Origin: Psychrobacter sp. BI730
GTDB lineage: Bacteria; Pseudomonadota; Gammaproteobacteria; Pseudomonadales; Moraxellaceae
NCBI RefSeq assembly: GCF_013414195.1
Contig: NZ_JAATTV010000007.1
Location: 143,653-207,652 of the forward strand
Length of the DNA: 64,000 nucleotides
Reading direction: 5' to 3'
Every line of letters starts with the position of its first letter. The stretch's first letter is position 1. Shown in pieces: positions 54,838 to 64,000 of this stretch. The notes under the pieces are model-generated. The model was not told the origin of the DNA. It did no database searches and saw nothing but the letters and a program-made list of their open reading frames with translations. The translations under genes and the position numbers were made by a program.

Positions 54838-56037
54838 TTACTCTTGGTTCTGATTGACAGGAGTAGGGTTGATACGTACGACCACGCTCATACCTGAGCG
54901 GATACGAGCATCGGGCTTAGATGGTCGTGCCTTTACCTCAAAAGTACGCACATCAAAACCATCATCATTATTGGTCGGACGCCAAGTGGCAAAGTCTGAT
55001 AGGGTCGATGTCGCATAGACGGTAAACTGTTTTGTATAAGGTTTATCCGCTGATGACAGTGCTGGGATAGTACCCGTAAATGTCTGACCAATAGCAAATT
55101 GATTTAAGTAAGACTCAGTGACGTTAAGTACCACCCATTGGTCATTGGTATCCACCAACGTCAGGAGCGGAACCCCTTGACCGATGACTTCTCCAGCACT
55201 CACGATGACATTATCAACGATACCAGCGATAGGACTTCTTAGGTTCGCTTCCTCTTTTGCTACTAACGCCTCATCAAGTTTTGCATCGACCTGTGCGACT
55301 TGTGCAGTGGCCGCTGACTTATCTTCAGTACGTGCGCCTTCTAGCGCCAGATCATACTGCAAGCGGGCTGCTTCGGTTTGGTCTTGAGTAGCGAGATATT
55401 GCGCATACGCCTCATCGCGCTTTTGTCGCGCCATCAGTCCTTCTTCGTAAAGGCGATTGACACGCTGATAGGTATTTTCTGCCAAGTCAGACGCGGCTTT
55501 ATTGGCTTGCCAAGCGGCTTTTGCTTGGGCGATTTCTTGCGGGCGCGCACCATTTTCTGCTTTGTCTAATTGGCTTTGCGCGATTTGCTTACCAGCACGT
55601 GCTTGATTAATCTTGGCATTAATCTCAGGCGAATCCATCTCAACCAGTTGCTGACCAGCCGTTACCGTATCACCCTCTGTTACCATAATTTGGGCAATAC
55701 GCCCTGGTACTTTTGCAGCGATAGACGTTTGCTGCATCTGCATTTGCCCTTGTAGCGTAATAACTTCTGGCTCGCTATGCGCATTACTTTTGTATAAGCC
55801 GTACGCAATCGTACCAAGGACAATCAGTATGAATAGTGCAAGTAATCCTTTTTTCATACGTGCAGATTTGTCAGTTTTAGAGGCGTCACGATTATAAGTA
55901 GGTGTCGGTTGCTCTGGTTTAATATCAGACACGTCTTCTACAGGATCGACTGAATTTTGTGTATCTTGAGAGGTCACTGACTCGGTTGCATCAGTTGATT
56001 TATTTGAGTCGTCTGATTCACGTGGTAATTCTGTCAT
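54838..56037 (-). CDS. HlyD-family membrane fusion (periplasmic adaptor) protein
   Basis: The 399-residue protein has an acidic N-terminal tail of about 60 residues, one membrane segment (GLLALFILIVLGTIAYGLY), a lipoyl half-motif (AAKVPGRIAQIMVTEGDTVT), an alpha-hairpin coiled coil (about 140-245) and a second lipoyl half-motif (LRSPIAGIVDNVIVSAGEVI). It would link the inner-membrane permeases to a TolC-like channel. It resembles YbhG/YhiI and EmrA-type adaptors. Confidence 0.88.
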   Translation of the reverse strand: MTELPRESDDSNKSTDATESVTSQDTQNSVDPVEDVSDIKPEQPTPTYNRDASKTDKSARMKKGLLALFILIVLGTIAYGLYKSNAHSEPEVITLQGQMQMQQTSIAAKVPGRIAQIMVTEGDTVTAGQQLVEMDSPEINAKINQARAGKQIAQSQLDKAENGARPQEIAQAKAAWQANKAASDLAENTYQRVNRLYEEGLMARQKRDEAYAQYLATQDQTEAARLQYDLALEGARTEDKSAATAQVAQVDAKLDEALVAKEEANLRSPIAGIVDNVIVSAGEVIGQGVPLLTLVDTNDQWVVLNVTESYLNQFAIGQTFTGTIPALSSADKPYTKQFTVYATSTLSDFATWRPTNNDDGFDVRTFEVKARPSKPDARIRSGMSVVVRINPTPVNQNQE

Positions 56038-56085
56038 GACAATGAGATTCCTAAAGCAACAAAGTTGAAAATAAAGGGTTTATTA

Positions 56086-56952
56086 CTAGTACACTCGAAA
56101 CGCATAAGGCTTGGCGTTGTCTATGGTTTCAGAATTAAAAATAGCACCAAGAGCGACGATAAATGCTGAATAATAGAGCCATAGCATAATGACCACAGCA
56201 GCTGAAAGCGCGCCAAACTCAGCACTATAGTTATTAAAATTTTGCACATAAATTGAAAATAAGATGGACAATATAATCCATAAAACCGTTGCCAGCGCAG
56301 CGCCCGGCATCAACTTTTTGAGAGCGACGGCATCACGATTTGGGGCTAGGCGATAAAGACCCAAAAAGCTTAAGAATATGATACCTGTCAATATTGGCCA
56401 CCTGCTCCAAAGCGCAATTGTCTTTGCTATCTGAGGGAAAGGGAAGTAGGCCGCCCCCAAAGGAATAATCGCGATAGAGGAGACCGCGATAATCAATACG
56501 ACTACTGCTGCAAAGGTCAAACCAACTGCGCGAATCGTGCTTTGTACAAAACTACGCTCTTGCGTAATATGAAACGCAAGATTAATAAGAATAATTAAAG
56601 ATTTGATACCTTTGGAGCCCGCATAAAGTGCGAGCAAGGACGATATAAGCAGGCTGAAAGTCAGAGCAGACGTAGTTGTAGAAACCAACTCGTTCAGACG
56701 GGAGTTGAGCACTTCATATACTGTATCAGGTATAAATTGACTCAAAAGCGAGATTTGCTCTTGCATCTCGGCGAGAGAAAACGCAAGACCATAAAGTAGA
56801 ACAAACACAGCCATCACGGGAAAAATTGATAAGAATCCAAAGAAACCTACGCTTGCGCAATGCGCCCAAACATTAGAGTTATTGGCAATACGCCACGTTT
56901 CTAGTAACGTCTGTAGCCAGTTTTTTATCGATTTAGAGGTCAATTTTTTCAT
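56086..56952 (-). CDS. YihY/BrkB family membrane protein
   Basis: The 288-residue protein has six hydrophobic segments and YihY motifs (SVGFFGFLSIFPVMAVFVLL, KLMPGAALATVLWIILSILF, VVIMLWLYYSAFIVALGAIF). The family has no agreed function and was once misnamed ribonuclease BN. It is embedded in the exporter operon between the TolC-like gene and the HlyD-like gene (48 bases), which is an uncommon setting. Confidence 0.87.
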   Translation of the reverse strand: MKKLTSKSIKNWLQTLLETWRIANNSNVWAHCASVGFFGFLSIFPVMAVFVLLYGLAFSLAEMQEQISLLSQFIPDTVYEVLNSRLNELVSTTTSALTFSLLISSLLALYAGSKGIKSLIILINLAFHITQERSFVQSTIRAVGLTFAAVVVLIIAVSSIAIIPLGAAYFPFPQIAKTIALWSRWPILTGIIFLSFLGLYRLAPNRDAVALKKLMPGAALATVLWIILSILFSIYVQNFNNYSAEFGALSAAVVIMLWLYYSAFIVALGAIFNSETIDNAKPYAFRVY

Positions 56953-57054
56953 AAAAGCAGCTGTTCGTAATAGGGTTGGTAATAGTATTTTCGATGACGG
57001 CTTTATGGTAATACAAAGCGTTTATCAGCACGACTTATGGCTTATCACATCAAA

Positions 57055-58713
57055 TCATTGCTCAGTATATAAAGTAGGCAATTGAATATCAGCGGCATTG
57101 AGATAAGCATTAAAAGCAAGTGGCGTACCACAGCTTTGCATAAGGGCAGCCAGTGACTGTACATAGTCATTGGCAGCTTGTGCTTGCTCGGTACGTGCCT
57201 TCAGCGATTGCGTCTGTGCCTGCACCACGTCAACGGTAGTATTTACACCTTCTTGTAATCCTAAGCGTCGTAATCGCAATACTTCTGCTGCCAAATCAAC
57301 ATTACTTTGCAATGCCTGATAGCGTGATTGAGCATTATTGACATCGTGCCAGTTTTTTTCTACCAGTAGCAATAAATTGTCACTGACTTCAATCTCAGAG
57401 AGGTCGGCCTGACGTATTTTGGCACTACTGGATGCTAATGATGCGGCTTTATCGAGTCCGCCCCATAGTTTCCAACTGGCAGATATACCAGCGACCCAGC
57501 TTGGATCTTTCTCTACCTGACCATAACCGTATAGCAATACCGTAGGCTTGTAGCCCGTATCTGATAGCGCATGCAATTGCTGAGCCTGTGCCCGCTTGGC
57601 TGCAACTTTTTGCAGTCCGGGATGGTTGTTTAGTGCCAAGTCCTGAAAATAGCTCACATCTGGTAGAGGGCGACTAGAGACAAACAATGGCGTGGTCGGT
57701 TTAATACGGTAGTCGGTACGTAGTAGACGCTGTAGCGCAATCATGGCTAGGCGCGCGTCATTATTCGCATTGACGGATTCACTCTTGGCATCCGCAAGCG
57801 CTGACTGTGCTTCTAGTCTATCGACACGTGAGATAAAACCTTCTTCAAACAGACGCTCGGCCATATGGTCGGTCTGTTGCAATGTATCGTAAGCGTCTTC
57901 TCGTAAGTAAGCAGCGATAATCGCTAGCTGTGCCTTAAAATAACGCTCAATTAACGTATTATAAAGCTCATTTTTATCCAGTACGCTATCAGCCATCGCT
58001 TCTTGTGTACGTGCATCCGAGGCGCCAGTCAATGCGTCTGTACGCCCAGCAGTATAAATAGGCCAAACGACACCAAGACCTGCACCCGACGTAGAGCCTG
58101 AGCGCTTGAAGTTATAAGAGTCGGGAATACGCTCACCGACCAGCTCACCAAAGTCTGGTAGGTCTGCTGTAGGAGGGACTATGTTATCTACGCCATTGTT
58201 TACTTCGTTGACGATACCGCTTCTGAGAGAAGATAAGTCTATATCCTCATCTAAATGATAGGCACTGGCAGATACTCGAGCAAATACGAGCGGATTGTCG
58301 ATAGTTCTGAGCGCGTCAGTTTGGTATTCGCTGGCAGCAATCGCTGCTTGATTGGCAGCAATTTTAGGTGATACTTGTACCAGCAGCTTTTGCGCTTGCT
58401 CTAAGCTTAAAAAGCTTGAGACGTCTAGTGCGTAGCTGTTATCGACTGTTTTATGTGTAATAGGGTCAACAAGCGTAGACAGTGCCTGCGACTCAAAGTT
58501 TTGAGGGTTTGGTACTGTAAGAAAAGGCGCGACAGCTGGTTTATCATTATCAGTTGGACTATCAGCATCTATGATTTGTGTCACAGCCACTGGTGTAACA
58601 TCATCTGATACTTCTATACTGTCAGCGGCAGTGCTCGCGTAAGTCATGACAGGCACACTCATGACTGCAACTGTCATCATAGCAGTCGGTAGCGCTGATA
58701 AAATGAATTTCAT
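57055..58713 (-). CDS. TolC-like outer membrane efflux protein
   Basis: The 552-residue protein has a signal peptide (LPTAMMTVAVMSVPVMTYAS). It then shows the duplicated OEP helices (LEAQSALADAKSESVNANND; VDVVQAQTQSLKARTEQAQA) and beta-barrel strands. A 75-residue N-terminal region before the first OEP helix is longer than in TolC. It heads the exporter operon and would provide the outer-membrane channel. It is 102 bases from the YihY gene. Confidence 0.87.
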   Translation of the reverse strand: MKFILSALPTAMMTVAVMSVPVMTYASTAADSIEVSDDVTPVAVTQIIDADSPTDNDKPAVAPFLTVPNPQNFESQALSTLVDPITHKTVDNSYALDVSSFLSLEQAQKLLVQVSPKIAANQAAIAASEYQTDALRTIDNPLVFARVSASAYHLDEDIDLSSLRSGIVNEVNNGVDNIVPPTADLPDFGELVGERIPDSYNFKRSGSTSGAGLGVVWPIYTAGRTDALTGASDARTQEAMADSVLDKNELYNTLIERYFKAQLAIIAAYLREDAYDTLQQTDHMAERLFEEGFISRVDRLEAQSALADAKSESVNANNDARLAMIALQRLLRTDYRIKPTTPLFVSSRPLPDVSYFQDLALNNHPGLQKVAAKRAQAQQLHALSDTGYKPTVLLYGYGQVEKDPSWVAGISASWKLWGGLDKAASLASSSAKIRQADLSEIEVSDNLLLLVEKNWHDVNNAQSRYQALQSNVDLAAEVLRLRRLGLQEGVNTTVDVVQAQTQSLKARTEQAQAANDYVQSLAALMQSCGTPLAFNAYLNAADIQLPTLYTEQ

Positions 58714-59241
58714 AAGTCACATAAGCCATTAATTAGAATGTAAGGTATTATAAAATAAGGAACAGCACCGATAAGTTTCATTGCTCAGGATATAAAGTTG
58801 CTGAACTATTATAGACTATTTGCTAGCTAGCGAAAGAATGATGCTTAAATAAATCATTCATATTCTAATATGAAAATACGTCTATATTGAAAGCGCTAAC
58901 AAGCGGTCATTCGTCATAAGAGGTACACTGTAGAGCCACAATGGTGACGGGTCAATGCTCAGTATTTTGCCGTTTTCTATTGTGCGACCAGTAGCAGTAT
59001 GATAGAGGTTTGATTTAATTTTTAAATATCTGTTTATAAGTAACAACATAGCCAACAAGGTATTTTAGATTCAAGCGATTTATTTTTAGTTAGATTTTGT
59101 TTTTAATCTCATTATGAAAGCATTTAGGCAGTAATTAACAAATAAAAAATGCTCAATAAGTAGCAATTAATAAGAATCAGTCAATGAATAGTCACTAAAT
59201 GGCTATTAAGTAGAATAAATAATATTAGTAGAGGGTGTGTC
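58714..59241. promoter_or_regulatory. Divergent region exporter operon / glpK
   Basis: These 528 AT-rich bases hold both promoters. No open frame with a ribosome site and no strong hairpin or repeat is seen. AGAGGGTG lies nine bases before the glpK ATG. Confidence 0.4.
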
Positions 59242-60852
59242 ATGGCAGGGTATATTTTAGCGTTGGATCAAGGGACCACATCGAGTCGAGCGATATTGTA
59301 CGATGATCATGCGCGTCCTATCAAAATGGTACAACAGCCAACGACGCTGCAAACACCAAGAGCTGGATTCGTTGAACAAGATGCACAGCAAATTTGGCAA
59401 ACTCAGATTAGCTGTGCACACGATGTTATTAATCGGGCAGGACTGCTTGCCACCGATGTTACCAGTATCGCGATTACCAATCAGCGTGAGTCGATTGTGA
59501 TGTGGGATAAGCAAACTGGTAAGCCACTGGCTCCCGCCATTATTTGGCAAGACAGGCGTACCGCAAATTACTGTAAGACGCTCGCTGCTGAAAGCGCTGG
59601 CAATAGTATGAATGACCCTGTGCATCCGAGCGTTGATAGCGTCAACATGGCACATGAGGTTCAGCGTATTACAGGTCTGCGTTTAGACCCATATTTTAGT
59701 GCCAGTAAGATTGCTTGGTTACTCGAAAATAACCCGAAGCTGAGTGTACGAGCCAGCAGAGGGGAGATAGCGGTTGGCACGATTGATAGTTGGCTGATTT
59801 ATAAGCTCACAGGCGGGGAGCATGTCATTGATGTGACCAATGCTTCTCGCACATTGTTATTTGATATCCATAAGCTGGCGTGGTCAGAGGCACTCTGTGA
59901 CCGATTTGCTATACCTATGCATATATTGCCTAAAGTACTACCATCCGACGGTGATTTTGGCAAAACCAAAAGAGGCCTGTTTGCAAAGCAAATACCTATT
60001 CAAGCAGTATTGGGTGATCAGCAAGCAGCGCTCTTTGGGCAAGGTTGCCTTGATGCAGGCATGGCCAAAAACACTTATGGCACAGGCTGCTTTATGCTGA
60101 TGAATATTGGCCAACAGCCAAAATTGAGCGAGCATAAGCTGCTAACTACCATCGCATGGCAACGTAAAACCTCACCAATTCGTCCTGATAATTTATCGTT
60201 TGATCAAATCGTACAGTCAGGCAAACGCATGCTACAGCCACCTAAAAAGGAAGTCACTTATGCTCTAGAGGGCAGTGTCTTTATGGCAGGGGCTATCGTT
60301 CAATGGCTGCGTGATAATTTGGGTATGATTCAGCAGAGTAGTGATGTCGAAGACTTAGCCCGTCAAGTGGACAGTAGCGAAGATGTTGTTCTATTACCTG
60401 CTTTTACTGGATTGGGCGCGCCTTACTGGCGTTCGGATATCAGTGCTAGCATCACTGGTATGAGCCGCGGCACTACTAAGGCACATATTGCTCGCGCTGC
60501 ATTGGAGGCCGTTGCTTATCAAACCTATGATGTGCTTATCGCTATGCAAAAGGACAGTCCTCATCCTTTGACTGAGCTGAGGGTAGATGGCGGCGCTGCA
60601 AATAATGATTTACTCATGCAGTTCCAAGCAGATTTGTTGGGTGTTCCGGTATTACGTCCTAGAGATACAGAGATTACAGCGAAGGGCGCGGCACTACTCG
60701 CAGGTTTAAAGACTGGGTTATATGATGAATCGACAATGAAAGCTTCATGGCAGGTAGATCGCGTGTTTGAACCAAGTATGTCGACTGATGCTCGTGAGCG
60801 ACATCTTGCTAAATGGCAGCAGGCTATCAAAAGGTCTCTAATGCCGTTATAA
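59242..60852 (+). CDS. glpK: Glycerol kinase
   Basis: The 536-residue FGGY kinase begins MAGYILALDQGTTSSRAILY and has NQRESIVMWDKQTGKPLAPA, IIWQDRRTANYC, VLGDQQAALFGQGCLDAGMA, FTGLGAPYWRSD and ELRVDGGAANNDLLMQFQAD. It phosphorylates glycerol to sn-glycerol 3-phosphate. It is about 35 residues longer than E. coli GlpK because of inserts near 115-135 and 310-335. No glpF or glpD is adjacent. Confidence 0.95.
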   Translation: MAGYILALDQGTTSSRAILYDDHARPIKMVQQPTTLQTPRAGFVEQDAQQIWQTQISCAHDVINRAGLLATDVTSIAITNQRESIVMWDKQTGKPLAPAIIWQDRRTANYCKTLAAESAGNSMNDPVHPSVDSVNMAHEVQRITGLRLDPYFSASKIAWLLENNPKLSVRASRGEIAVGTIDSWLIYKLTGGEHVIDVTNASRTLLFDIHKLAWSEALCDRFAIPMHILPKVLPSDGDFGKTKRGLFAKQIPIQAVLGDQQAALFGQGCLDAGMAKNTYGTGCFMLMNIGQQPKLSEHKLLTTIAWQRKTSPIRPDNLSFDQIVQSGKRMLQPPKKEVTYALEGSVFMAGAIVQWLRDNLGMIQQSSDVEDLARQVDSSEDVVLLPAFTGLGAPYWRSDISASITGMSRGTTKAHIARAALEAVAYQTYDVLIAMQKDSPHPLTELRVDGGAANNDLLMQFQADLLGVPVLRPRDTEITAKGAALLAGLKTGLYDESTMKASWQVDRVFEPSMSTDARERHLAKWQQAIKRSLMPL

Positions 60853-61099
60853 GATTGATTTACTTAGTAAATTTATTGTGATCGTACATTTATGATTACT
60901 CAAAGTATGAGGCTGCCGTACACAGATGTGATAAAGATACAGGCTGTAACGCAAGATAATCGCAATACGGACACAGTTTACATAATCGGCCTATCTGTAC
61001 TTACCTATAAATTTCTATACTTCAATTGGATTTAGTAAGATCGCTAATAATTAGCAAATAAATAATTCAATAAATAATAAATAATTTAAGGACAATACT

Positions 61100-61612
61100 A
61101 TGAGTAACCATGATGCTATCGATCGCAGTGAAGTAAAACATATGTCAAAAGAGACAAAAGAAGATTTAAACGCAGACATCATTACCGGTGAGCCAGGTTC
61201 ACATCCAGTAGGTACAGGTATCGGCGGTGTAGGCGGTGCAGCAGCAGGTGCAGCTATTGGTACGATGGCAGGTCCACTAGGTACGCTAATCGGTGGTGCT
61301 ATTGGTGCTATCGTTGGTGGCGGCGCAGGTCATGCAGCAGCAGAAGCTATTGACCCAACTCACGAAGAAGCGTACTGGCGTGCAGAGTATGTAAACGCTG
61401 ACTACCATAGAGAAGAATACGATTTCGACCGTGACTTGCATCCAGCATATGCAGTCGGTTATGCGAACCGTGCTCGTTATCCAGTAGATGCTCGTTTTGA
61501 AGATCATGAAACAGACCTAGAGCGTTCATGGCACGAAGTAAAAGGTGAGTCTCGTATGGAATGGAACGAAGCGCGTCAAGCATCACGTGATGCATGGAAC
61601 CGCGTATCATAA
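61100..61612 (+). CDS. Glycine-zipper domain protein
   Basis: The 170-residue protein has a hydrophilic start, then a Gly/Ala-rich membrane-active segment (residues about 37-86; GTGIGGVGGAAAGAAIGTMA, LIGGAIGAIVGGGAG), and a charged, aromatic C-terminus (YWRAEYVNADYHREEYDFDR; WHEVKGESRMEWNEARQASR). No signal peptide is present. Such proteins are often stress-induced and abundant. AAGGAC precedes the ATG, and a strong terminator follows. Function is unknown. Confidence 0.8.
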   Translation: MSNHDAIDRSEVKHMSKETKEDLNADIITGEPGSHPVGTGIGGVGGAAAGAAIGTMAGPLGTLIGGAIGAIVGGGAGHAAAEAIDPTHEEAYWRAEYVNADYHREEYDFDRDLHPAYAVGYANRARYPVDARFEDHETDLERSWHEVKGESRMEWNEARQASRDAWNRVS

Positions 61613-61772
61613 GACAAGTTAAATAATTAATAGAACGGTTAGGCAAACAGCTTGGCAACCAATGCATTTAGTAATTAGCTAATATTAGAGGTTGCTATAC
61701 CATTACTTAAAATAGATTAATTGTATGTCCAGTTCTATTAATAAATCTAATTATCAACATTTATGCTATTTT

Positions 61773-61806
61773 AAAACTTCCAAAGTTTAACTTTGGGAGT
61801 TTTTTT
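61773..61806 (+). terminator. Terminator downstream of the glycine-zipper gene
   Basis: AAAACTTCCAAAG (61773-61785) pairs with CTTTGGGAGTTTT (61791-61803) with one G-U pair, followed by T. Confidence 0.8.
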
Positions 61807-61878
61807 AGGCATAAAACTTGCAGCGTATACATATACGTGAATATTATGTACTATAATAATGAGAGCGATGGGGAATAT

Positions 61879-62901
61879 ATGAGTAATAACACTGAAGGCA
61901 ATAAACAGTTTTATATCGCAACAGCCAACCTGCTGAACTTTTCAAACCCTAATCGAACTTATTATGAAAATGCGCCAGCTTATAACGATAAAGCCTATGA
62001 ACATAAGCTGCGAGGTCTTACAGATTTATTGGCTAAAGCGCACGCTGACATTATCGCAGTACAAGAGGTTTGGGATAGTGATGCATTAGAAGCGCTGGCT
62101 GTTTCACTAGGTTTCAAGCCCGAGCAGGCGGTCATTCCACTTGCCAGTAACGATAGCTCGAGTATATATACCAAAGGCATGGGTGCACAGAATACACCTG
62201 CTGTCGGTATTATCAGCCGATTTGAACAGTTAGAAACCAGTTTGCTAGAGGATATAGCACCAAAAGCCATTATTGATGTGCCTGATATCGGTCCTTATCA
62301 ACGCTTCAACCGTCCTCCATTAGTATTACGTGTTGACGCCTACGGGAAGCCCATCACAATTATTACAGCGCATCTAAAAAGCAAACGTGCTTTTTTCTTA
62401 CGTGACGAAAATGGTGACCTATTAGAAGACATGGACGATCCAAATATTCGAGTTCGCGCCAAGCTTCGTAGTTTATGTATGCGCGCGGCAGAAGCGGCCT
62501 CTATCCGTATGTCTATTATAGAGCGATTGCAACATACCCGTGAACCATTGATTCTATTGGGCGATATGAATGATGTCACAGGTAGCGTGACTACTCAGTT
62601 AATGACAGAAACTGGGGAGGTTAATTACGATAAAAGTATGCGTGATGTTGCACTTTTTGATGCTGCTCGGATTCAAGCAAGATATGGCTGGATGAAAGAT
62701 GTTGCCTATACCCATATATATCAAGGTATGCCAGAAGTTATCGACCAGTTATTTGTCTCAGAAGAGTTTTTGCCCGATAGTAAGTTTTCGCTCGGTTATG
62801 TCGAACGGGTCGATTATTTTAATGATCATTTAAAGTGGGACTATGCCGATAGAGTCACTGATCATGGTATTATAAGGGCGAAAATAAAACTCAATGATTA
62901 A
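61879..62901 (+). CDS. Endonuclease/exonuclease/phosphatase family protein
   Basis: ATG 61879 follows GGGGA at good spacing; a GTG-led extension to 61837 has none. The 340-residue protein has the EEP metal-dependent fold: IATANLLNFS (Asn), HADIIAVQEVWD (Glu), TIITAHLKSKRAF (His), LILLGDMNDVTGSVT (Asp/Asn) and RVTDHGIIRAKI (Asp-His). No signal peptide is seen, so the protein is probably cytoplasmic. Substrate could be DNA, phospholipid or a small phosphate ester. Confidence 0.85.
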   Translation: MSNNTEGNKQFYIATANLLNFSNPNRTYYENAPAYNDKAYEHKLRGLTDLLAKAHADIIAVQEVWDSDALEALAVSLGFKPEQAVIPLASNDSSSIYTKGMGAQNTPAVGIISRFEQLETSLLEDIAPKAIIDVPDIGPYQRFNRPPLVLRVDAYGKPITIITAHLKSKRAFFLRDENGDLLEDMDDPNIRVRAKLRSLCMRAAEAASIRMSIIERLQHTREPLILLGDMNDVTGSVTTQLMTETGEVNYDKSMRDVALFDAARIQARYGWMKDVAYTHIYQGMPEVIDQLFVSEEFLPDSKFSLGYVERVDYFNDHLKWDYADRVTDHGIIRAKIKLND

Positions 62902-63138
62902 CTTTATAAAATTAGACGGTTAGCTCTATTAAATTGCTGATCGTAGTATTGTTTTTTAACCTATTCATGTCCCTTGCTTGATAATGTGCAAGCGTTTATG
63001 ATGCCTCTGCATTGAATATAGTAGTGACCATACAGGCTTTATATTTTAGCCAACAGGCAACTATCCTTTATTTGAGGATAATTACTATTCAATGAAGATT
63101 ATATTTATAAAATAGGGCGCAACATTAAGAGATTCACA

Positions 63139-63831
63139 ATGAGTGATAATAAAGACGAAAAGATTGAAGATGTGTTGGTAGATTCGGAATTGGCAAAAAA
63201 GCTTGTACCTAATAAGTTTAAGTTTACTAGCCAACAAGGCCGTGCACGTCGTCAAAAACTATTGGCTGGTGCCAAAAAATTGAGCGAAACGCATGCTATT
63301 AACGATATTACGTTAGCAGCTGTGTGTGAAGAAGCGGGTATACCAAGAGCCTCTGCTTACCACTTTTTCCCTAATATTGAAGCAATATTTTTAGCATTAC
63401 GTTTTTTGAATGCGATTGAAATATTAGAGATGGTAGAGACGGTCGATATTGGTAACTATGATAGATGGCAAGGGTATTTAACGGCGCTTATCGATCATTG
63501 TATTACGATATTCCATAACGATGAGACAAAAGCCAAGCTTATCTATGACACCAATACACCTGATTTTGAAGGTGACAGCTTTGGTGAAGATATGGATCAT
63601 CAAATCGTTGATCTGGTCTATAAGCGTTTGTCAGAGCGTTATGAGATGCCAAACTTCCATGATATCCAAGATACCTTGTTGATTGCTTATAGCATCGTAA
63701 ATGCCATATTCACCTTGTCATATCGCCGCCATCAGAGTATTACTGAAGAGTATATCCAAGAAGCAAATACAGCATTTATTGCTTATTTACGTTGTTATCT
63801 ACCAGAAAAGTTACCACGTAAAAACCGCTAA
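63139..63831 (+). CDS. TetR/AcrR family transcriptional regulator
   Basis: The 230-residue protein has a 35-residue charged N-terminus, then the TetR helix-turn-helix (INDITLAAVCEEAGIPRASA, YHFFPNIEAIFLAL) and a helical ligand-binding domain. No neighbour suggests its target; the EEP gene upstream is on the same strand, 237 bases away. A strong terminator follows. Confidence 0.85.
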   Translation: MSDNKDEKIEDVLVDSELAKKLVPNKFKFTSQQGRARRQKLLAGAKKLSETHAINDITLAAVCEEAGIPRASAYHFFPNIEAIFLALRFLNAIEILEMVETVDIGNYDRWQGYLTALIDHCITIFHNDETKAKLIYDTNTPDFEGDSFGEDMDHQIVDLVYKRLSERYEMPNFHDIQDTLLIAYSIVNAIFTLSYRRHQSITEEYIQEANTAFIAYLRCYLPEKLPRKNR

Positions 63832-63844
63832 TTGAGCTCACTTT

Positions 63845-63882
63845 AAAAATAAAAAAGCCGACAAATATGTCGGCTTTTTTAC
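63845..63882. terminator. Terminator after the TetR gene
   Basis: AAAAAAGCCGACA pairs with TGTCGGCTTTTTT around a short AATA loop. It is flanked by A and T runs and can act on both strands. Confidence 0.85.
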
Positions 63883-63929
63883 GTCTAGTTTTTAGCATAA
63901 GATTAGAAATAATAGAGATTAATAGACCT

Positions 63930-64000
63930 CTTGCAAAAGTGGCAGAGGATTTTACAATAACTAATGCACTCACAACTGGCTGGAAACCATGCCAAACATA
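63930..64000. mobile_element. Possible end of an insertion sequence, cut by the window edge
   Basis: AGACCTCTTGCAAAAG (from 63934) resembles the terminal inverted repeats of some IS5-like elements. A minus-strand frame is open from the window edge through it (WHGFQPVVSALVIV.. ATFARGLLIS), the kind of read-through seen at transposase ends. The rest of the element is not visible, so this is a weak call. Confidence 0.25.

Noticed and set aside
60853..61099. Another copy of the dispersed repeat after glpK
   Set aside because: Only GCTGTAACGC and a few short words are shared; the inverted ends are missing.

Overview
The window looks like a chromosome segment of a Psychrobacter-type gammaproteobacterium (Moraxellaceae), with one end of an integrated tailed-phage genome on its left. 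The assignment rests on gene content, protein style and moderately AT-rich spacers; no 16S gene is present to prove it.

Positions 1 to about 17,500 are prophage. Tail genes run left to right in lambda-like siphophage order: tail tube (cut by the window edge), tail-assembly chaperone with a canonical -1 slippery heptamer giving a longer fusion protein, tape measure, minor tail protein, DUF1833/L-like protein, NlpC/P60-like K protein, J/TipJ-like tail-tip protein, then small tip/fibre proteins and a 1,059-residue fibre or spike. Three small membrane proteins (holin candidates) and a GH108 endolysin follow. A P4-type integrase faces the other way and lies beside a tRNA-Leu(CAA), the likely attachment site. 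Two small genes (1745-2221 and 6060-6332) interrupt the tail operon, each with its own terminator, and behave like morons.

Positions 17,500 to 28,500 carry fpr, trmO, a type II secretion ATPase (gspE), a frameshifted hexapeptide acyltransferase, a TatD-family nuclease, a TetR regulator, the minor pseudopilin operon gspHIJK, and a FabR-like regulator.

Positions 28,500 to 43,000 are ordinary chromosome: a dGTPase-family gene, a His-rich lipoprotein with an MliC-like domain behind a near-perfect Zur-type palindrome, ychF, a UvrD/Rep-family helicase, a D-amino-acid dehydrogenase followed by a RidA homologue, an ECHDC3-like crotonase, a VOC protein with a divergent LysR regulator, and a glycerate permease/kinase pair. 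Three copies of a small dispersed repeat with inverted ends (ATATAGTC/GACTATAT) lie between these genes.

Positions 43,000 to 64,000 hold rpsF-rpsR-rplI with a recognisable S6:S18 leader structure, an RDD/GYF_2 membrane protein, divergent ppsA and ppsR, a DUF4377 lipoprotein, sthA with an unusual N-terminal extension, a five-gene exporter operon (TolC-like, YihY/BrkB, HlyD-like and two ABC-2 permeases, with no ATPase gene), glpK, a glycine-zipper protein, an endonuclease/exonuclease/phosphatase-family protein and a TetR regulator. The final 70 bases may be the end of an insertion sequence.

No CRISPR array, rRNA or toxin-antitoxin pair is evident. The observations most worth following are the Zur-box lipoprotein, the moron insertion scar in the tail operon, the -1 frameshift chaperone, the ATPase-less ABC-2 exporter, the dispersed repeat family and the rpsF leader.
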